Source: Aureimonas pseudogalii
GTDB taxonomy: Bacteria; Pseudomonadota; Alphaproteobacteria; Rhizobiales; Rhizobiaceae
Length of the DNA: 64,000 nucleotides
Reading direction: 5' to 3'
Assembly: GCF_014196835.1 (NCBI RefSeq)
Contig: NZ_JACIEK010000001.1
Location: 682,001 to 746,000 of the forward strand
In this document: positions 44,353 to 55,324 of the stretch, piece after piece
Layout of the letters: every line of letters starts with the position of its first letter
Numbering within the stretch: the stretch's first letter is position 1
Program-made: the position numbers and the translations under genes
Notes under the pieces: model-generated
What the model saw: the letters and a program-made list of their open reading frames with translations, nothing else
Told to the model about the DNA's origin: nothing
Databases searched by the model: none

Positions 44353-45516
44353 ATGCGCCGAACCAAGACCAGATCCGGCGGGGCCAGCGACGTCGTCGTC
44401 GGCCTCGCCTCCGTGGTCGGGCTGACGCTCGCCGGCTTTCTCGCAGGCCGCGACCATGCCGGGCGCGACGGCGAGCCCTGGACGGGCGACGAGCCGGCCC
44501 CCGGCGGCTGGTCCGACGACGGCAAGGCGGCGGGTGCCGATGCGTCGTCCGGGACGCAAGCCTCGCCGCTCGCCGACAACCGTGGCCGCTCCGCCCGGCG
44601 GCCGCAGGACGTGCCGGCCAAGGGATGGATGGACGTTCTCTGGCGCACCTACGAGGAGTTCTCGTCCGACCGCCTGATGCTGGTGGCGGCGGGCGTCACC
44701 TTCTACGTGCTCCTGGCCTTGTTTCCCGCGATCACCGCGATGATCTCGATCTACGGCCTCTTCACCGACGCCTCGAACATCGGCGACCAGATCGCGACGC
44801 TCCGGGGCGTCCTGCCGTCGGGCGCGCTCGACATCATCTCCGAGCAGATGGCGCGCGTCGCCTCGCATGGCGACGAGAAGCTTGGCTTCGGCCTCGTCTT
44901 CGGCCTGGGCGTCGCGCTGTGGAGCGCCAATGCCGGTATGAAGACGCTCTTCGACGCGATGAACATCGTCTACGAGGAGGAGGAGAAGCGCGGTTTCGTG
45001 AAGCTGACGCTCGTCACGCTTGCCTTCACGCTCGGCACCATCGTCTTCCTCATCCTGGCGCTTGCCGGCGTCGTGCTGCTGCCGATCGTGCTCGACTTCA
45101 TCGGCCTCGGGTCGATCGAGTCCTGGCTCCTCTTCCTGCGTTGGCCGGTGCTGCTTCTGGTGGTCGCCTTCGGCCTGTCGCTCGTCTACCGCACCGGCCC
45201 GAGCCGGCGCACCGCGCGCTGGCGCTGGATCTCGCCGGGCGCCGGCGTCGCAGCCCTCCTTTGGGTCGTCTTCTCCATCCTCTTCTCCTGGTACGTGCAG
45301 AATTTCGGCAATTACGACGAGACCTACGGCTCGCTCGGGGCCGCCATCGGCTTCATGACCTGGATCTGGATCTCGACCATCGTGGTGCTGCTCGGCGCCG
45401 AGCTCAACGCCGAGCTCGAACACCAGACCGCCGAGGACACCACCCGCTCGCCCGAACGCCCGCTCGGCCAGCGCGGCGCGCGCATGGCCGACACGCTCGG
45501 CGAGACGAAGGGCTGA
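44353..45516 (+). CDS. YihY/BrkB-family inner-membrane protein
   Basis: A 387-aa protein with a long hydrophilic N-terminus (about 90 residues, including a single helix near 15-32), then six membrane helices. The family core is DRLMLVAAGVTFYVLLALFP, ALWSANAGMKTLFDAMNIVY, and FGNYDETYGSLGAAIGFMTW followed by LLGAELNAELEHQ. YihY/BrkB proteins are conserved transporters or scaffolds without a settled activity. ATG at 44353 follows GAGGGGACAG. It is 104 bp after the GMC gene, so co-transcription is possible. Confidence 0.88.
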   Translation: MRRTKTRSGGASDVVVGLASVVGLTLAGFLAGRDHAGRDGEPWTGDEPAPGGWSDDGKAAGADASSGTQASPLADNRGRSARRPQDVPAKGWMDVLWRTYEEFSSDRLMLVAAGVTFYVLLALFPAITAMISIYGLFTDASNIGDQIATLRGVLPSGALDIISEQMARVASHGDEKLGFGLVFGLGVALWSANAGMKTLFDAMNIVYEEEEKRGFVKLTLVTLAFTLGTIVFLILALAGVVLLPIVLDFIGLGSIESWLLFLRWPVLLLVVAFGLSLVYRTGPSRRTARWRWISPGAGVAALLWVVFSILFSWYVQNFGNYDETYGSLGAAIGFMTWIWISTIVVLLGAELNAELEHQTAEDTTRSPERPLGQRGARMADTLGETKG

Positions 45517-45595
45517 GCGCGGCGATGCCGGGCTGTTCATGGGGGACGCCGAGGGTTATGGCCTGCCACCCGGCTTCGAACCTGCGGCACCGCGC

Positions 45596-46468
45596 ATGAC
45601 CTCCAACCAGTCCCTCCTCGCCGGCATCGGGCTGACGGTCGTCGCCGGCGCGACCTTCGCGGGCATGGACGCGCTCGGCAAGCACCTGACGACGCTGGTT
45701 CCCGTGCTGCAGGTGATCTGGGGCCGCTACTTCGTGCAGACGGTGCTGATGACCGGCTATCTGGCGACGACCACCGGCACCGGGTTCCTGCGCACCGCCC
45801 ATCCCGTTTTGCAGATCCTGCGCGGCATCATGCTGCTCGCCTCCACCGGGCTGATGTACACGGCGCTGACGCATGTGCCGTTGGCCGATGCGACGGCGGT
45901 GCTCTTCTTCACGCCGATCGTGGTGACGCTTCTTTCGGTGCTGGTGTTGCGCGAGACGATCGGCCTCCATCGCATCGGGGCGATCGTCGCGGGCTTCGCC
46001 GGCATGCTCCTGATCCTGCGGCCGGGCTTCGGCGCGATCCACCCGGCGCTCGGGCTGGCGCTGGCGGCCTCCGTCACCAACGCGATCTACCTCATGCTCA
46101 CCCGCCACCTCGCGGGCCGCGAGGACGCCGCGTCCACGCAGTTCAACACCACGGCGGCGGGCGCGCTCATTCTGACGCTTCTCGTGGTGCCGGTCTGGCA
46201 GACGCCGGCGCCCTCGACGCTGGCGCTGATGCTGGCGATCGGGGTCGTCGGCACGATCGGTCATTTCACGCTGGTGCGCGCCTTTGCCAGCGCGCCCGCC
46301 TCGCTCCTGTCGCCCTTCCTCTATTCGCAGGTGCTGACGGCGGCGGTCCTCAGCCTCGCGGTCTTCGGCGATCCGCTGCGGGGAACGACGATCCTCGGCA
46401 CGCTCGTCCTCGTGGCGAGCGGGGTCACGATCTGGTGGCGGGAGAACCGGCGGCGTCTCGCCGCCTGA
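45596..46468 (+). CDS. EamA/DMT-superfamily transporter
   Basis: Inner-membrane permease with ten helices from two EamA repeats, 290 aa from the ATG at 45596 (MTSNQSLLAGIGLTVVAGAT). The ATG at 45539 would add 19 residues and has no better ribosome site, so the start is uncertain. First repeat ends LLSVLVLRETIGLHRIGAIV, the second ends LAVFGDPLRGTTILGTLVLV. Drug/metabolite exporters and importers both occur in this family; substrate unknown. Confidence 0.85.
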   Translation: MTSNQSLLAGIGLTVVAGATFAGMDALGKHLTTLVPVLQVIWGRYFVQTVLMTGYLATTTGTGFLRTAHPVLQILRGIMLLASTGLMYTALTHVPLADATAVLFFTPIVVTLLSVLVLRETIGLHRIGAIVAGFAGMLLILRPGFGAIHPALGLALAASVTNAIYLMLTRHLAGREDAASTQFNTTAAGALILTLLVVPVWQTPAPSTLALMLAIGVVGTIGHFTLVRAFASAPASLLSPFLYSQVLTAAVLSLAVFGDPLRGTTILGTLVLVASGVTIWWRENRRRLAA

Positions 46469-46480
46469 GGCGCCGCCAGG

Positions 46481-46654
46481 TCAGGATGCCGGGGGCTTGA
46501 GGCTGCGGGCCAGATCCACCGCCGTTCCCGAGAAGATCTCGCCTCGGCGGGGATCGCGGAAGCACTTCCACAGGCCCGTCTTCTTGTCGCGCTTCCAGCC
46601 GGCCTTCGCCAGCGTCGCCTCGGCGGCCGTCTCGGCCGGCGTCTTGAACGCCAT
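46481..46654 (-). CDS. Small protein of unknown function, 57 aa
   Basis: A 57-residue protein with start MAFKTPAETAAEATLAKAGW, core KRDKKTGLWKCFRDPRRGEI and end DLARSLKPPAS. The ATG at 46654 has an excellent ribosome site (AGGAGGTGAACC), much better than most genes here, which argues that it is real. Its stop lies 13 bp from the convergent EamA stop. The basic, Trp/Cys-containing core may bind nucleic acid, but I do not recognise a family. Confidence 0.6.
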   Translation of the reverse strand: MAFKTPAETAAEATLAKAGWKRDKKTGLWKCFRDPRRGEIFSGTAVDLARSLKPPAS

Positions 46655-46804
46655 GGTTCACCTCCTCGCATGCCGCCGCCTCGCGGGCGGCCGGTCTTTG
46701 CCGGTGTCATTGCGCGACCCCGTGCGTCGGTCAACACGCCTCCCCGTGCCATTCGCCGCCGGCATCGCGGGGGAACCGCCCGCGTCCGCGCGGCTTGTCG
46801 CTAG

Positions 46805-47425
46805 ATGACCTCATCCACCAACCCCAGAGCGCCCGCCCCCGACGAGATCAGCGAGGTCGAGCGCTTCGATCTAGACGTGGCGGTGGAGGTTCGCCACCAT
46901 CACCACAACCCATTCGTGCGCTGGGCCGGGAAGGCCAGCGAGATCGCCGACCAGCCGCAGCTGCTCGCGGTCTGTGGCTGCGTCGTCGCCGCGGGCCTGC
47001 TCGGCGGCCGCCCCGCGCTGACGCGAACCGGGCTGCGGATGCTCGCGGCCTTCGGGCTCGCGACCGGCATGAAGAACTGGCTCAAGGCGCGGATCCGGCG
47101 AACCCGCCCGAAGGCGGCCCTCGAGAAGGGGCGCTACGAGATGGAGGCCGCCGAAAGCCAGGATGGGGACGAGGGCTCCTTCCCCTCCGGCCACACGGCC
47201 GGCGCCGTGGCGGTGGCGGGCGCGGTGGCGAGCGAGCATCCGCGCCTCGCCCTTCCCGCCTTCGGGCTTGCCGCCGCCATCGCGGCGATCCAGGTGCCCC
47301 GCGGCAAGCACTATCCGAGCGATCTCGCCGCCGGCTTCGCGGTCGGTCTCGCCGCCACGGCCCTCGCCGCCGCGCTCTTCGCGAGTTTCGACCACGCCGC
47401 AGGGCGGCACGACCGACGCCGCTGA
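46805..47425 (+). CDS. PAP2-family phosphatase
   Basis: Membrane phosphatase acting on lipid phosphates such as phosphatidic acid or undecaprenyl diphosphate. It is 206 aa. The three PAP2 motifs are visible: KARIRRTRP near residues 94-102, PSGHTAGAVA near 127, and RGKHYPSDLAAGF near 166. A His-rich segment HHHHNP is near residue 31. Divergent from the 57-aa gene and 92 bp before tex. Specific substrate not inferable. Confidence 0.87.
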   Translation: MTSSTNPRAPAPDEISEVERFDLDVAVEVRHHHHNPFVRWAGKASEIADQPQLLAVCGCVVAAGLLGGRPALTRTGLRMLAAFGLATGMKNWLKARIRRTRPKAALEKGRYEMEAAESQDGDEGSFPSGHTAGAVAVAGAVASEHPRLALPAFGLAAAIAAIQVPRGKHYPSDLAAGFAVGLAATALAAALFASFDHAAGRHDRRR

Positions 47426-47517
47426 CCTCGCCTTCCCGGCCGTCGAAGCGTCGCCGCCTTGCCCCCGCCGCGAGGCGGCCGTAAGCCGCCCCTTTCGACC
47501 GAGGACGGAGACCCGAC

Positions 47518-49836
<2,319 letters not shown>

Positions 49837-49849
49837 GCCGACGCTCCGT

Positions 49850-50632
49850 CTACAGCGTGAAGGCGCTGCGGAAGCGTTCGAGCGCCCGCTCGTCGTCGCC
49901 GTCCGGCCAACCCTCGAAGCCGACGACGCCGCCGTAGCCCATCACCTTGAGGGCGCGGGCGATCGCGGGATAGTGGATCTCGCCGGTGCCGGGCTCGTGG
50001 CGTCCAGGCACGTCCGCCACCTGGATCTCACCGATCCAGGGCAGCGCCCGGCGGCAGAGCTCGATCAGGTTCCCCTCGCCGATCTGCGCGTGATAGAGGT
50101 CGAGGTTCAGCCGCAGCGACGCCCGGTCGACGGCCTCGACCAGCGCGATCGTGTCGGCCGCCCTTGCGAAGGGCACGCCGGGGTGATCCACCGCCGTGTT
50201 GAGGTTCTCCAGCACGAAGGCGACGCCCTCGCGCTCGCCGAGATCGGCGATCCGCTTGAGCGTATCGATGGCCTTCGCCCACATGGCCGGCGTCGTCGCT
50301 TCGCTCGGCACCACCGGCAGGCCCCGCCCGTCGAGGCCGGTGCCGTGGAGGTTGAGGCGCGGGCAGTTCAGCTCGCGCGCGACGGGGATCGACAGGGCGG
50401 CGGTGCGCAGCAGTTCGTCGGCGCCGGCCTCGTCGGCCAGCGTTCCCATGACGTAGCCGGTCATCGACGAGAAGGTGGCGCCGGAGCGGGCGAGTGCGGC
50501 GATGTCGTGCTTCGTCCAGTCCCAGATCTCGACGAGGAAGCCCGCCGCCGTCAGCCGCTCCAGCCGCTCGGGCACGGGACGGTCGGCGAAGACGGTCTCC
50601 GCGCAGACCGCGAGCTGAAAATCCTCCGCCAT
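49850..50632 (-). CDS. Hydroxypyruvate isomerase-family TIM-barrel enzyme
   Basis: Xylose-isomerase-like TIM barrel, 260 aa, of the hydroxypyruvate isomerase family. The metal-site Glu lies in VAFVLENLNTAVDHPG near residues 139-154, NLDLYHAQIGEGNLIEL supplies Asp/His, and ADVPGRHEPGTGEIHYPAI matches the conserved Arg-containing segment. The ATG at 50632 has a strong ribosome site GGAGGAGACGGTC. It diverges from a ribose-type ABC transporter and probably acts on the imported sugar or a derivative (isomerase or epimerase). The exact reaction is unknown. Confidence 0.83.
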   Translation of the reverse strand: MAEDFQLAVCAETVFADRPVPERLERLTAAGFLVEIWDWTKHDIAALARSGATFSSMTGYVMGTLADEAGADELLRTAALSIPVARELNCPRLNLHGTGLDGRGLPVVPSEATTPAMWAKAIDTLKRIADLGEREGVAFVLENLNTAVDHPGVPFARAADTIALVEAVDRASLRLNLDLYHAQIGEGNLIELCRRALPWIGEIQVADVPGRHEPGTGEIHYPAIARALKVMGYGGVVGFEGWPDGDDERALERFRSAFTL

Positions 50633-50933
50633 GACCGTCTCCTCCCCGAGCGGCGCCGCGAGCCCACGGCCGCCGATTGATTCTCCGGCGGCGACCAGAG
50701 CACGGCGGGTGCGCCGTCCGCCAGCCATGCTTTCCAGTCCTGCGATCTCGCGATTGCGCTTTGACGGAGCGGCCCGCATGCGCCAGAGTTGTAAGGGGAG
50801 GAGAACGAATGACGCTGGCGATTCCGGGAGGACGCCTGCGGGAGCGCCGCTGTGCGCCCTGCAGGACACGCACGAGACGAGGCTCGACACGAGCGCCCGG
50901 CGCGCCCGTCCGCGTCGGCGGAAGGCCGTCCCG
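50633..50933. other. Divergent promoter region of the sugar-uptake locus
   Basis: This 301-bp gap between the isomerase-like gene and the ABC transporter ATPase should contain both promoters. TTGACG at 50761 is a possible -35 for the transporter. A small ORF at 50809-50937, with an excellent ribosome site, occupies its last part. No repressor gene is nearby. Confidence 0.5.
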
Positions 50934-50937
50934 TTGA
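50809..50937 (+). CDS. Possible 42-residue leader ORF
   Basis: An ATG at 50809 follows AAGGGGAGGAGAACGA, the best ribosome site in the region. It encodes 42 residues (MTLAIPGGRLRERRCAPCRT at the start), Arg-rich, and stops at TGA 50935-50937, which overlaps the TTG start of the transporter ATPase. It could be a leader peptide that couples translation. It could instead be the true start of the ATPase with a frame change. The protein resembles no family. Confidence 0.35.
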   Translation: MTLAIPGGRLRERRCAPCRTRTRRGSTRAPGAPVRVGGRPSR

Positions 50938-52505
50938 TCGCCGCCCACGGAACCGATGCGGGAACGTCCCGGCCGATCGCGGAACCCTCCGCCGTGCTGC
51001 GCGCCGCCGGCATCGGCAAGTCGTTCGGTCCGGTCGAGGTGCTGCGCGACGTCTCGTTCGATCTGCGGCCCGGCGAGGTTCATGCCCTCATCGGCGAGAA
51101 CGGCGCCGGCAAGTCCACCCTGATGAAGATCCTTGCCGGGCATCTCCCGCCGACGCGCGGTGCCGTCGAGGTGGACGGCGTGCCCCTGCGTTTCGCCTCG
51201 CCCCGCGAGGCCGAGGCGCGCGGCATCGTGCTGGTGCATCAGGAGATCCTGCTCGCCCCCGACCTCACGGTGGCCGCCAACATTCATCTCGGACGCGAGA
51301 TCTCGCGCGGCCTCGTGCTCGACGACCGCGCCATGAACGAGGCGGCGCGCGCTGCGCTCGAGCGGCTCGGCGTCGACATCGATCCGCGAACGGTGGTGGA
51401 CCGGTTGTCGATCGCGCAGCGCCAGCTCGTGCAGATCGCGCGGGCGCTCGCGGTGCCCCACCGCGCCGTGATCTTCGACGAGCCGACGGCCTCGCTGACG
51501 CCGCACGAGACCGAGGCGCTGCTGCGCATCATCGACGAGATTCGCGCCCGCGGCGTGGGCGTCCTCTACATCTCGCACCGCCTGCCGGAGGTGAAGGTGC
51601 TCGCCGACCGCGTCACGGTGCTGCGCGACGGCGCGCTCGTTGCGACGCACCCCGCCGCCAGCCTCGCGCCCGCCGACATGGCGCGGCTGATGGTGGGCCG
51701 CGACGTCGCCAAGCTCTATCCCGACCGGGAGGCGCCCTCGACCGACGGCGCGCCGGTGCTGGAGGTGGCGGACGCGCGGGTGCCCGGCCATGTGCACGCG
51801 GCCTCGTTTCGGCTTCGTTCCGGCGAGATTCTCGGCTTCGCCGGCCTCGTCGGCGCCGGGCGCACCGAGCTTTTCGAGGGCATTCTGGGTCTGCGCCCGG
51901 CCACCGCCACGGTGCGGCTGCGCGGGCAGCCGGTGCGCTGGCGCGATGCGCGCGACAGCATGGCGGCGGGCATCGTCTATCTCAGCGAGGATCGCAAGGG
52001 AAAGGGGCTGCTCCTCGGGCAGAGCCTGCGCACCAATCTGACGCTCGCCGCGCTCGGCCGCTTCACGCGCGGCCCCCTCCTCAGCCCGGCCCGCGAGGAC
52101 GCGGCGCTGGAGCGCGCCATCGCCGACTACGACATCCGCACCGGACGACGCGACCTTCTGGCCGGACAGCTCTCGGGCGGCAACCAGCAGAAGCTGCTGC
52201 TCGCCAAGATGATGCTGCTCGACCCCTCGATCGTGGTGATCGACGAGCCGACGCGCGGCATCGACATCGGCACCAAGGAACAGATCTACCGGCTGATCGC
52301 CGATCTCGCGGCGAGCGGACGCTCGGTGGTGGTGATCTCCTCCGAGATGCCGGAGCTGATCGGGCTCTGCGACCGCATCCTGGTGATGCGCGAGGGGCGG
52401 ATCGCCGGCGAGGTGAGCGGCGCGGACATGAACGAGCGCGCCATCGTCATGCTGGCGACCGGCGCGAGCGACGAGGAGGCCGCCCTGGCGGTGGAAAGCG
52501 CATGA
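50934..52505 (+). CDS. Sugar ABC transporter ATPase, RbsA/XylG type
   Basis: Dual ATPase energising sugar import, 523 aa. The first nucleotide-binding domain has Walker A GENGAGKSTLMKILAG near residue 53-68 and Walker B VIFDEPTASLT. The second domain has a degenerate Walker A (GLVGAGRTELFEGI), signature LSGGNQQKLLLAK and IDEPTRGIDIG, as usual for RbsA/XylG. Start is TTG at 50934, preceded by GGAAGG and overlapping the stop of a 42-codon ORF. It is followed by the permease (16-bp gap) and the binding protein. Confidence 0.92.
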   Translation: MIAAHGTDAGTSRPIAEPSAVLRAAGIGKSFGPVEVLRDVSFDLRPGEVHALIGENGAGKSTLMKILAGHLPPTRGAVEVDGVPLRFASPREAEARGIVLVHQEILLAPDLTVAANIHLGREISRGLVLDDRAMNEAARAALERLGVDIDPRTVVDRLSIAQRQLVQIARALAVPHRAVIFDEPTASLTPHETEALLRIIDEIRARGVGVLYISHRLPEVKVLADRVTVLRDGALVATHPAASLAPADMARLMVGRDVAKLYPDREAPSTDGAPVLEVADARVPGHVHAASFRLRSGEILGFAGLVGAGRTELFEGILGLRPATATVRLRGQPVRWRDARDSMAAGIVYLSEDRKGKGLLLGQSLRTNLTLAALGRFTRGPLLSPAREDAALERAIADYDIRTGRRDLLAGQLSGGNQQKLLLAKMMLLDPSIVVIDEPTRGIDIGTKEQIYRLIADLAASGRSVVVISSEMPELIGLCDRILVMREGRIAGEVSGADMNERAIVMLATGASDEEAALAVESA

Positions 52506-52521
52506 GGGGGAGAAGCCGTCC

Positions 52522-53526
52522 GTGAGCCCAGCCGTGGAACCGCTGTCCGACACCACGCCGCGCCGGGCGCGCCGCGAGATCGACCTGCGCGCCGTCGCGC
52601 CCTTCGCGGCGCTTGTCGCGCTAGTGATCTTTGGCGCGCTGGTGAACCCCGCCTTCGTCAGCCTCGACAACCTGACCAACGTCGTGACCCGCTCGGCCTT
52701 CATCGCCGTGATCGCGGTCGGCGCCACCTTCGTGATCGCGTCGGGCGGGCTGGACCTTTCGGTCGGCGCCATGGCCGCCTTCGTGGCGGGCACGATGATC
52801 CTCTTCCTCAACGGCGGCGCGGTGGAGGGTCCCATGCTGCTGCCCGCCGCAATGCTGCTGGCGCTCGGCACCGGCGCGCTCTGCGGCCTCGCCAACGGGC
52901 TGACGATCACGCTCGGGCGCATCGAACCCTTCATCGTCACGCTCGGCACGATGGGCATCTTCCGGGCGCTGACGGTCTATCTCGCCGAGGGCGGCTCCAT
53001 CGCCATCCGCTCGCAGGAGCTGCGCGCCGCCTACCGGCCCGTCTATTTCGGCAACATTCTCGGCGTGCCCGTGCCCATCGTGGCGATCGCGCTCGTTGCG
53101 GCTCTCGGGGCCTTCCTCCTCTACCGCACGCGCTACGGCCGGCACGTCACGGCGGTCGGCTCCAACGAGGACGTGGCGCGCTATTCCGGCGTGCCGGTGA
53201 ACCGGGTGCGCGTCCTCGCCTACGTGATCCAGGGGGTCTGCGTCGCCGTGGCCGTGCTCATCTACGTGCCCCGCCTCGGCGCGGCGACCGCGACCACGGG
53301 GCTTCTGTGGGAGTTGCAGGCGATCACCGCCGTGGTGATCGGCGGCACGGCGCTGCGAGGCGGCGTCGGGCGCATCTGGGGCACGATCTGCGGGGCGCTG
53401 ATCCTCGAGATGGTCGGCAACATCATGGTGCTCTCCGATCTCGTCAGCGAATACCTCATCGGCGCGGTGCAGGGCGCCATCATCATCGTGGCGATGCTCA
53501 TCCAGCGCTCGCTCGGGCGGCGCTGA
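52522..53526 (+). CDS. Sugar ABC transporter permease, RbsC type
   Basis: Inner-membrane permease, 334 aa, about nine helices. The start is GTG at 52522, 16 bp after the ATPase stop, with a GGGGGAGAAG ribosome site. Family features are FVIASGGLDLSVGAMAA and GRHVTAVGSNEDVARYSGV, the EAA-like cytoplasmic coupling loop, then AITAVVIGGTALRGGVGRIW. It partners with the ATPase and the periplasmic binding protein. Confidence 0.93.
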   Translation: MSPAVEPLSDTTPRRARREIDLRAVAPFAALVALVIFGALVNPAFVSLDNLTNVVTRSAFIAVIAVGATFVIASGGLDLSVGAMAAFVAGTMILFLNGGAVEGPMLLPAAMLLALGTGALCGLANGLTITLGRIEPFIVTLGTMGIFRALTVYLAEGGSIAIRSQELRAAYRPVYFGNILGVPVPIVAIALVAALGAFLLYRTRYGRHVTAVGSNEDVARYSGVPVNRVRVLAYVIQGVCVAVAVLIYVPRLGAATATTGLLWELQAITAVVIGGTALRGGVGRIWGTICGALILEMVGNIMVLSDLVSEYLIGAVQGAIIIVAMLIQRSLGRR

Positions 53527-53547
53527 GCCGCCGCCGGGAAGGTTCGG

Positions 53548-53571
53548 GCCGGACGCGAGGAGGCGTCCGGC
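53548..53571 (+). repeat. Hairpin between the sugar permease and binding-protein genes
   Basis: GCCGGACGC pairs perfectly with GCGTCCGGC over a 6-nt loop, 22 bp after the permease stop. A hairpin here is commonly used to give differential expression within a transporter operon. It shares its arm sequence with the hairpin at 10215-10233. Confidence 0.5.
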
Positions 53572-53644
53572 TTCATGAAGCGGGTATCGGGACCGGGACC
53601 GATCGCCTCGAAGACGTCGAAGCCCGGTTTGGGAGGATACGACC

Positions 53645-54589
53645 GTGAAGAAGACGATCATGACGCTGGCGCTGCTCGCCGCCACGAGCCTCGGCGGACA
53701 CGCCCTCGCGCAGGACAAGGTGGTGAAGATGGCGGTGTCCATTCCCGCCGCCGACCACGGCTGGACGGGCGGCGTCGTCTACCATGCCGAGCGGGCCAAG
53801 GCCTCGCTGGAGAAGCGCTATCCCGGCCTCGAGATCACGCTGAAGACCTCGCCCGACGGCGCCGCGCAGGCCAACGCGCTGGAGGACCTGACGGCGCAGG
53901 GCATCGACGCGCTCGTGACCCTGCCGCACAATTCCGACGAGCTGACCGACCCGATCCGTCAGGTGAAGGAGAAGGGCGTCTTCGTCACGGTGGTGGACCG
54001 CGCCCTCTCCGACCAGACGATCGAGGACCTCTACGTCGCCGGCAACAATTCCGAGCTCGGCCGCGTCGCCGGTCAGTACATCAAAGACACGCTGAAGACC
54101 GGCGAGGTCGTGGTCATCCGCGGCCTGCCGATCGTCATCGACGAGGAGCGCCAGAAGGGCTTCGACGAGGCGCTCGCGGGTAGCGGCATCAAGGTGATCG
54201 ATCGCCAGTTCGGCAACTGGTCGCGCGACGACGCCTTCAAGGTGATGCAGGACTACCTGACCAAGCACCCGAAGATCGACGCCGTCTGGTGCCAGGACGA
54301 CGACATGGCCGTGGGCGTGCTCGAGGCGATCCAGCAGTCGGGGCGCACCGACGTCCGGTTCGTGGTCGGCGGCGCCGGCATGAAGGACATGATCAAGCGC
54401 GTCGCCGACGGCGACAAGATGGTGCCGGTCGACGTTCTCTATCCGCCGGCGATGATCGCCACCGCCATGGAGCTGACGGCCGCCGGCTTCTACGACCAGA
54501 ACCCGGTGCGCGGCGAATACATTCTCGACGCGACGCTGGTGACCAAGGAGAACGCGGCCGAGTTCTACTATCCCGACTCGCCGTTCTGA
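53645..54589 (+). CDS. Periplasmic sugar-binding protein, RbsB type
   Basis: Secreted substrate-binding protein, 314 aa with a signal peptide MKKTIMTLALLAATSLGGHA cleaved near ALA-QD. The mature part has the periplasmic-binding type 1 fold: ALEDLTAQGIDALVTLPHNS, VVDRALSD, and AVWCQDDDMAVGVLEAIQQS near the hinge. Start is GTG at 53645 with GGGAGGA upstream. It supplies the RbsA/RbsC-type transporter. Specificity is unknown; the neighbouring isomerase suggests a pentose, tetrose or sugar-acid. Confidence 0.93.
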   Translation: MKKTIMTLALLAATSLGGHALAQDKVVKMAVSIPAADHGWTGGVVYHAERAKASLEKRYPGLEITLKTSPDGAAQANALEDLTAQGIDALVTLPHNSDELTDPIRQVKEKGVFVTVVDRALSDQTIEDLYVAGNNSELGRVAGQYIKDTLKTGEVVVIRGLPIVIDEERQKGFDEALAGSGIKVIDRQFGNWSRDDAFKVMQDYLTKHPKIDAVWCQDDDMAVGVLEAIQQSGRTDVRFVVGGAGMKDMIKRVADGDKMVPVDVLYPPAMIATAMELTAAGFYDQNPVRGEYILDATLVTKENAAEFYYPDSPF

Positions 54590-54597
54590 GACGGCTC

Positions 54598-54627
54598 GGG
54601 TCGCGGCGCATACGGGCGCCGCGACCC
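54598..54627 (+). terminator. Terminator of the sugar transporter operon
   Basis: A perfect 12-bp stem (GGGTCGCGGCGC/GCGCCGCGACCC) with a 6-nt loop begins 9 bp after the binding-protein stop and is followed by ATCTTTC. The T-run is short but the stem is very stable. Confidence 0.65.
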
Positions 54628-54666
54628 ATCTTTCGGCACGTCGGCCTCGTCAGAGGCCGAGTTCGC

Positions 54667-55119
54667 TCAGGCCCGGGGAATCCTCGGGCCGCACGTCGCC
54701 GTCCAGGTGAACCGGCGTTCGTCCTCGTCGATCGCGACATCGTTGATCGAGGCCTCTCGCCGCCGCATCAGTCCGGCCGCGTCGAACTCCCACTGTTCGT
54801 TGCCGTACGAGCGGAGCCGGCGCCGGTCGGCATCGCGCCACTCGTAGGCGAAGCGCACCGCAATCCGGTCGCCGCCGAAGGCCCAGACCTCCTTGATCAG
54901 TCGATAGTCCAGTTCCCGCTGCCACTTGGCGGCGAGGAAGTCGACGATGGCCGCCCGTCCTTGAAGAAACTCCGACCGGTTTCGCCAGACGCTGTCCGGC
55001 GTATAGGCCAGCGACACCGCATGCGGATCCCGCCGGTTCCACGCGTCTTCCGCACGGCGTGCCTTCAGCGCGGCCCTCGCGGCATCGAACGGCGGGAGCG
55101 GCGGGCGGGACGAGGACAT
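54667..55119 (-). CDS. NTF2-like DUF1348 protein
   Basis: A 150-residue cytoplasmic protein with the SnoaL/NTF2-like cone fold. Family features are [32 protein letters not shown], and [20 protein letters not shown] near the middle. ATG at 55119. Such proteins bind small molecules, but their substrates are unknown. Opposite in strand to the sugar operon and 205 bp from the porin terminator side. It stands alone. Confidence 0.83.
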   Translation of the reverse strand: MSSSRPPLPPFDAARAALKARRAEDAWNRRDPHAVSLAYTPDSVWRNRSEFLQGRAAIVDFLAAKWQRELDYRLIKEVWAFGGDRIAVRFAYEWRDADRRRLRSYGNEQWEFDAAGLMRRREASINDVAIDEDERRFTWTATCGPRIPRA

Positions 55120-55270
55120 GGCAACTTGCAGAAAGCACGAAGGGTGGGTCGCCGATCACCCTCTTCGAACACACCGTCGGCCAGGACGGACATGATTGAC
55201 GGGCATGGATGACGGGTCGGCGCAGCGTGACGTCGTCCGCGGGAAAGGTGCAAGCCGCATCCCCAACGCG

Positions 55271-55302
55271 AAAAGGGGCCCGGCTTGCGCCGGACCCCTT
55301 TC
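55271..55302 (-). terminator. Rho-independent terminator of the porin gene
   Basis: Read on the minus strand, AAAGGGGTCCGGC pairs with GCCGGGCCCCTTT (one G-U pair) over a short loop and ends in TTTT. It is 22 bp past the porin stop. Confidence 0.7.
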
Positions 55303-55324
55303 GTTTCCGATCGGATGGAGCCGA

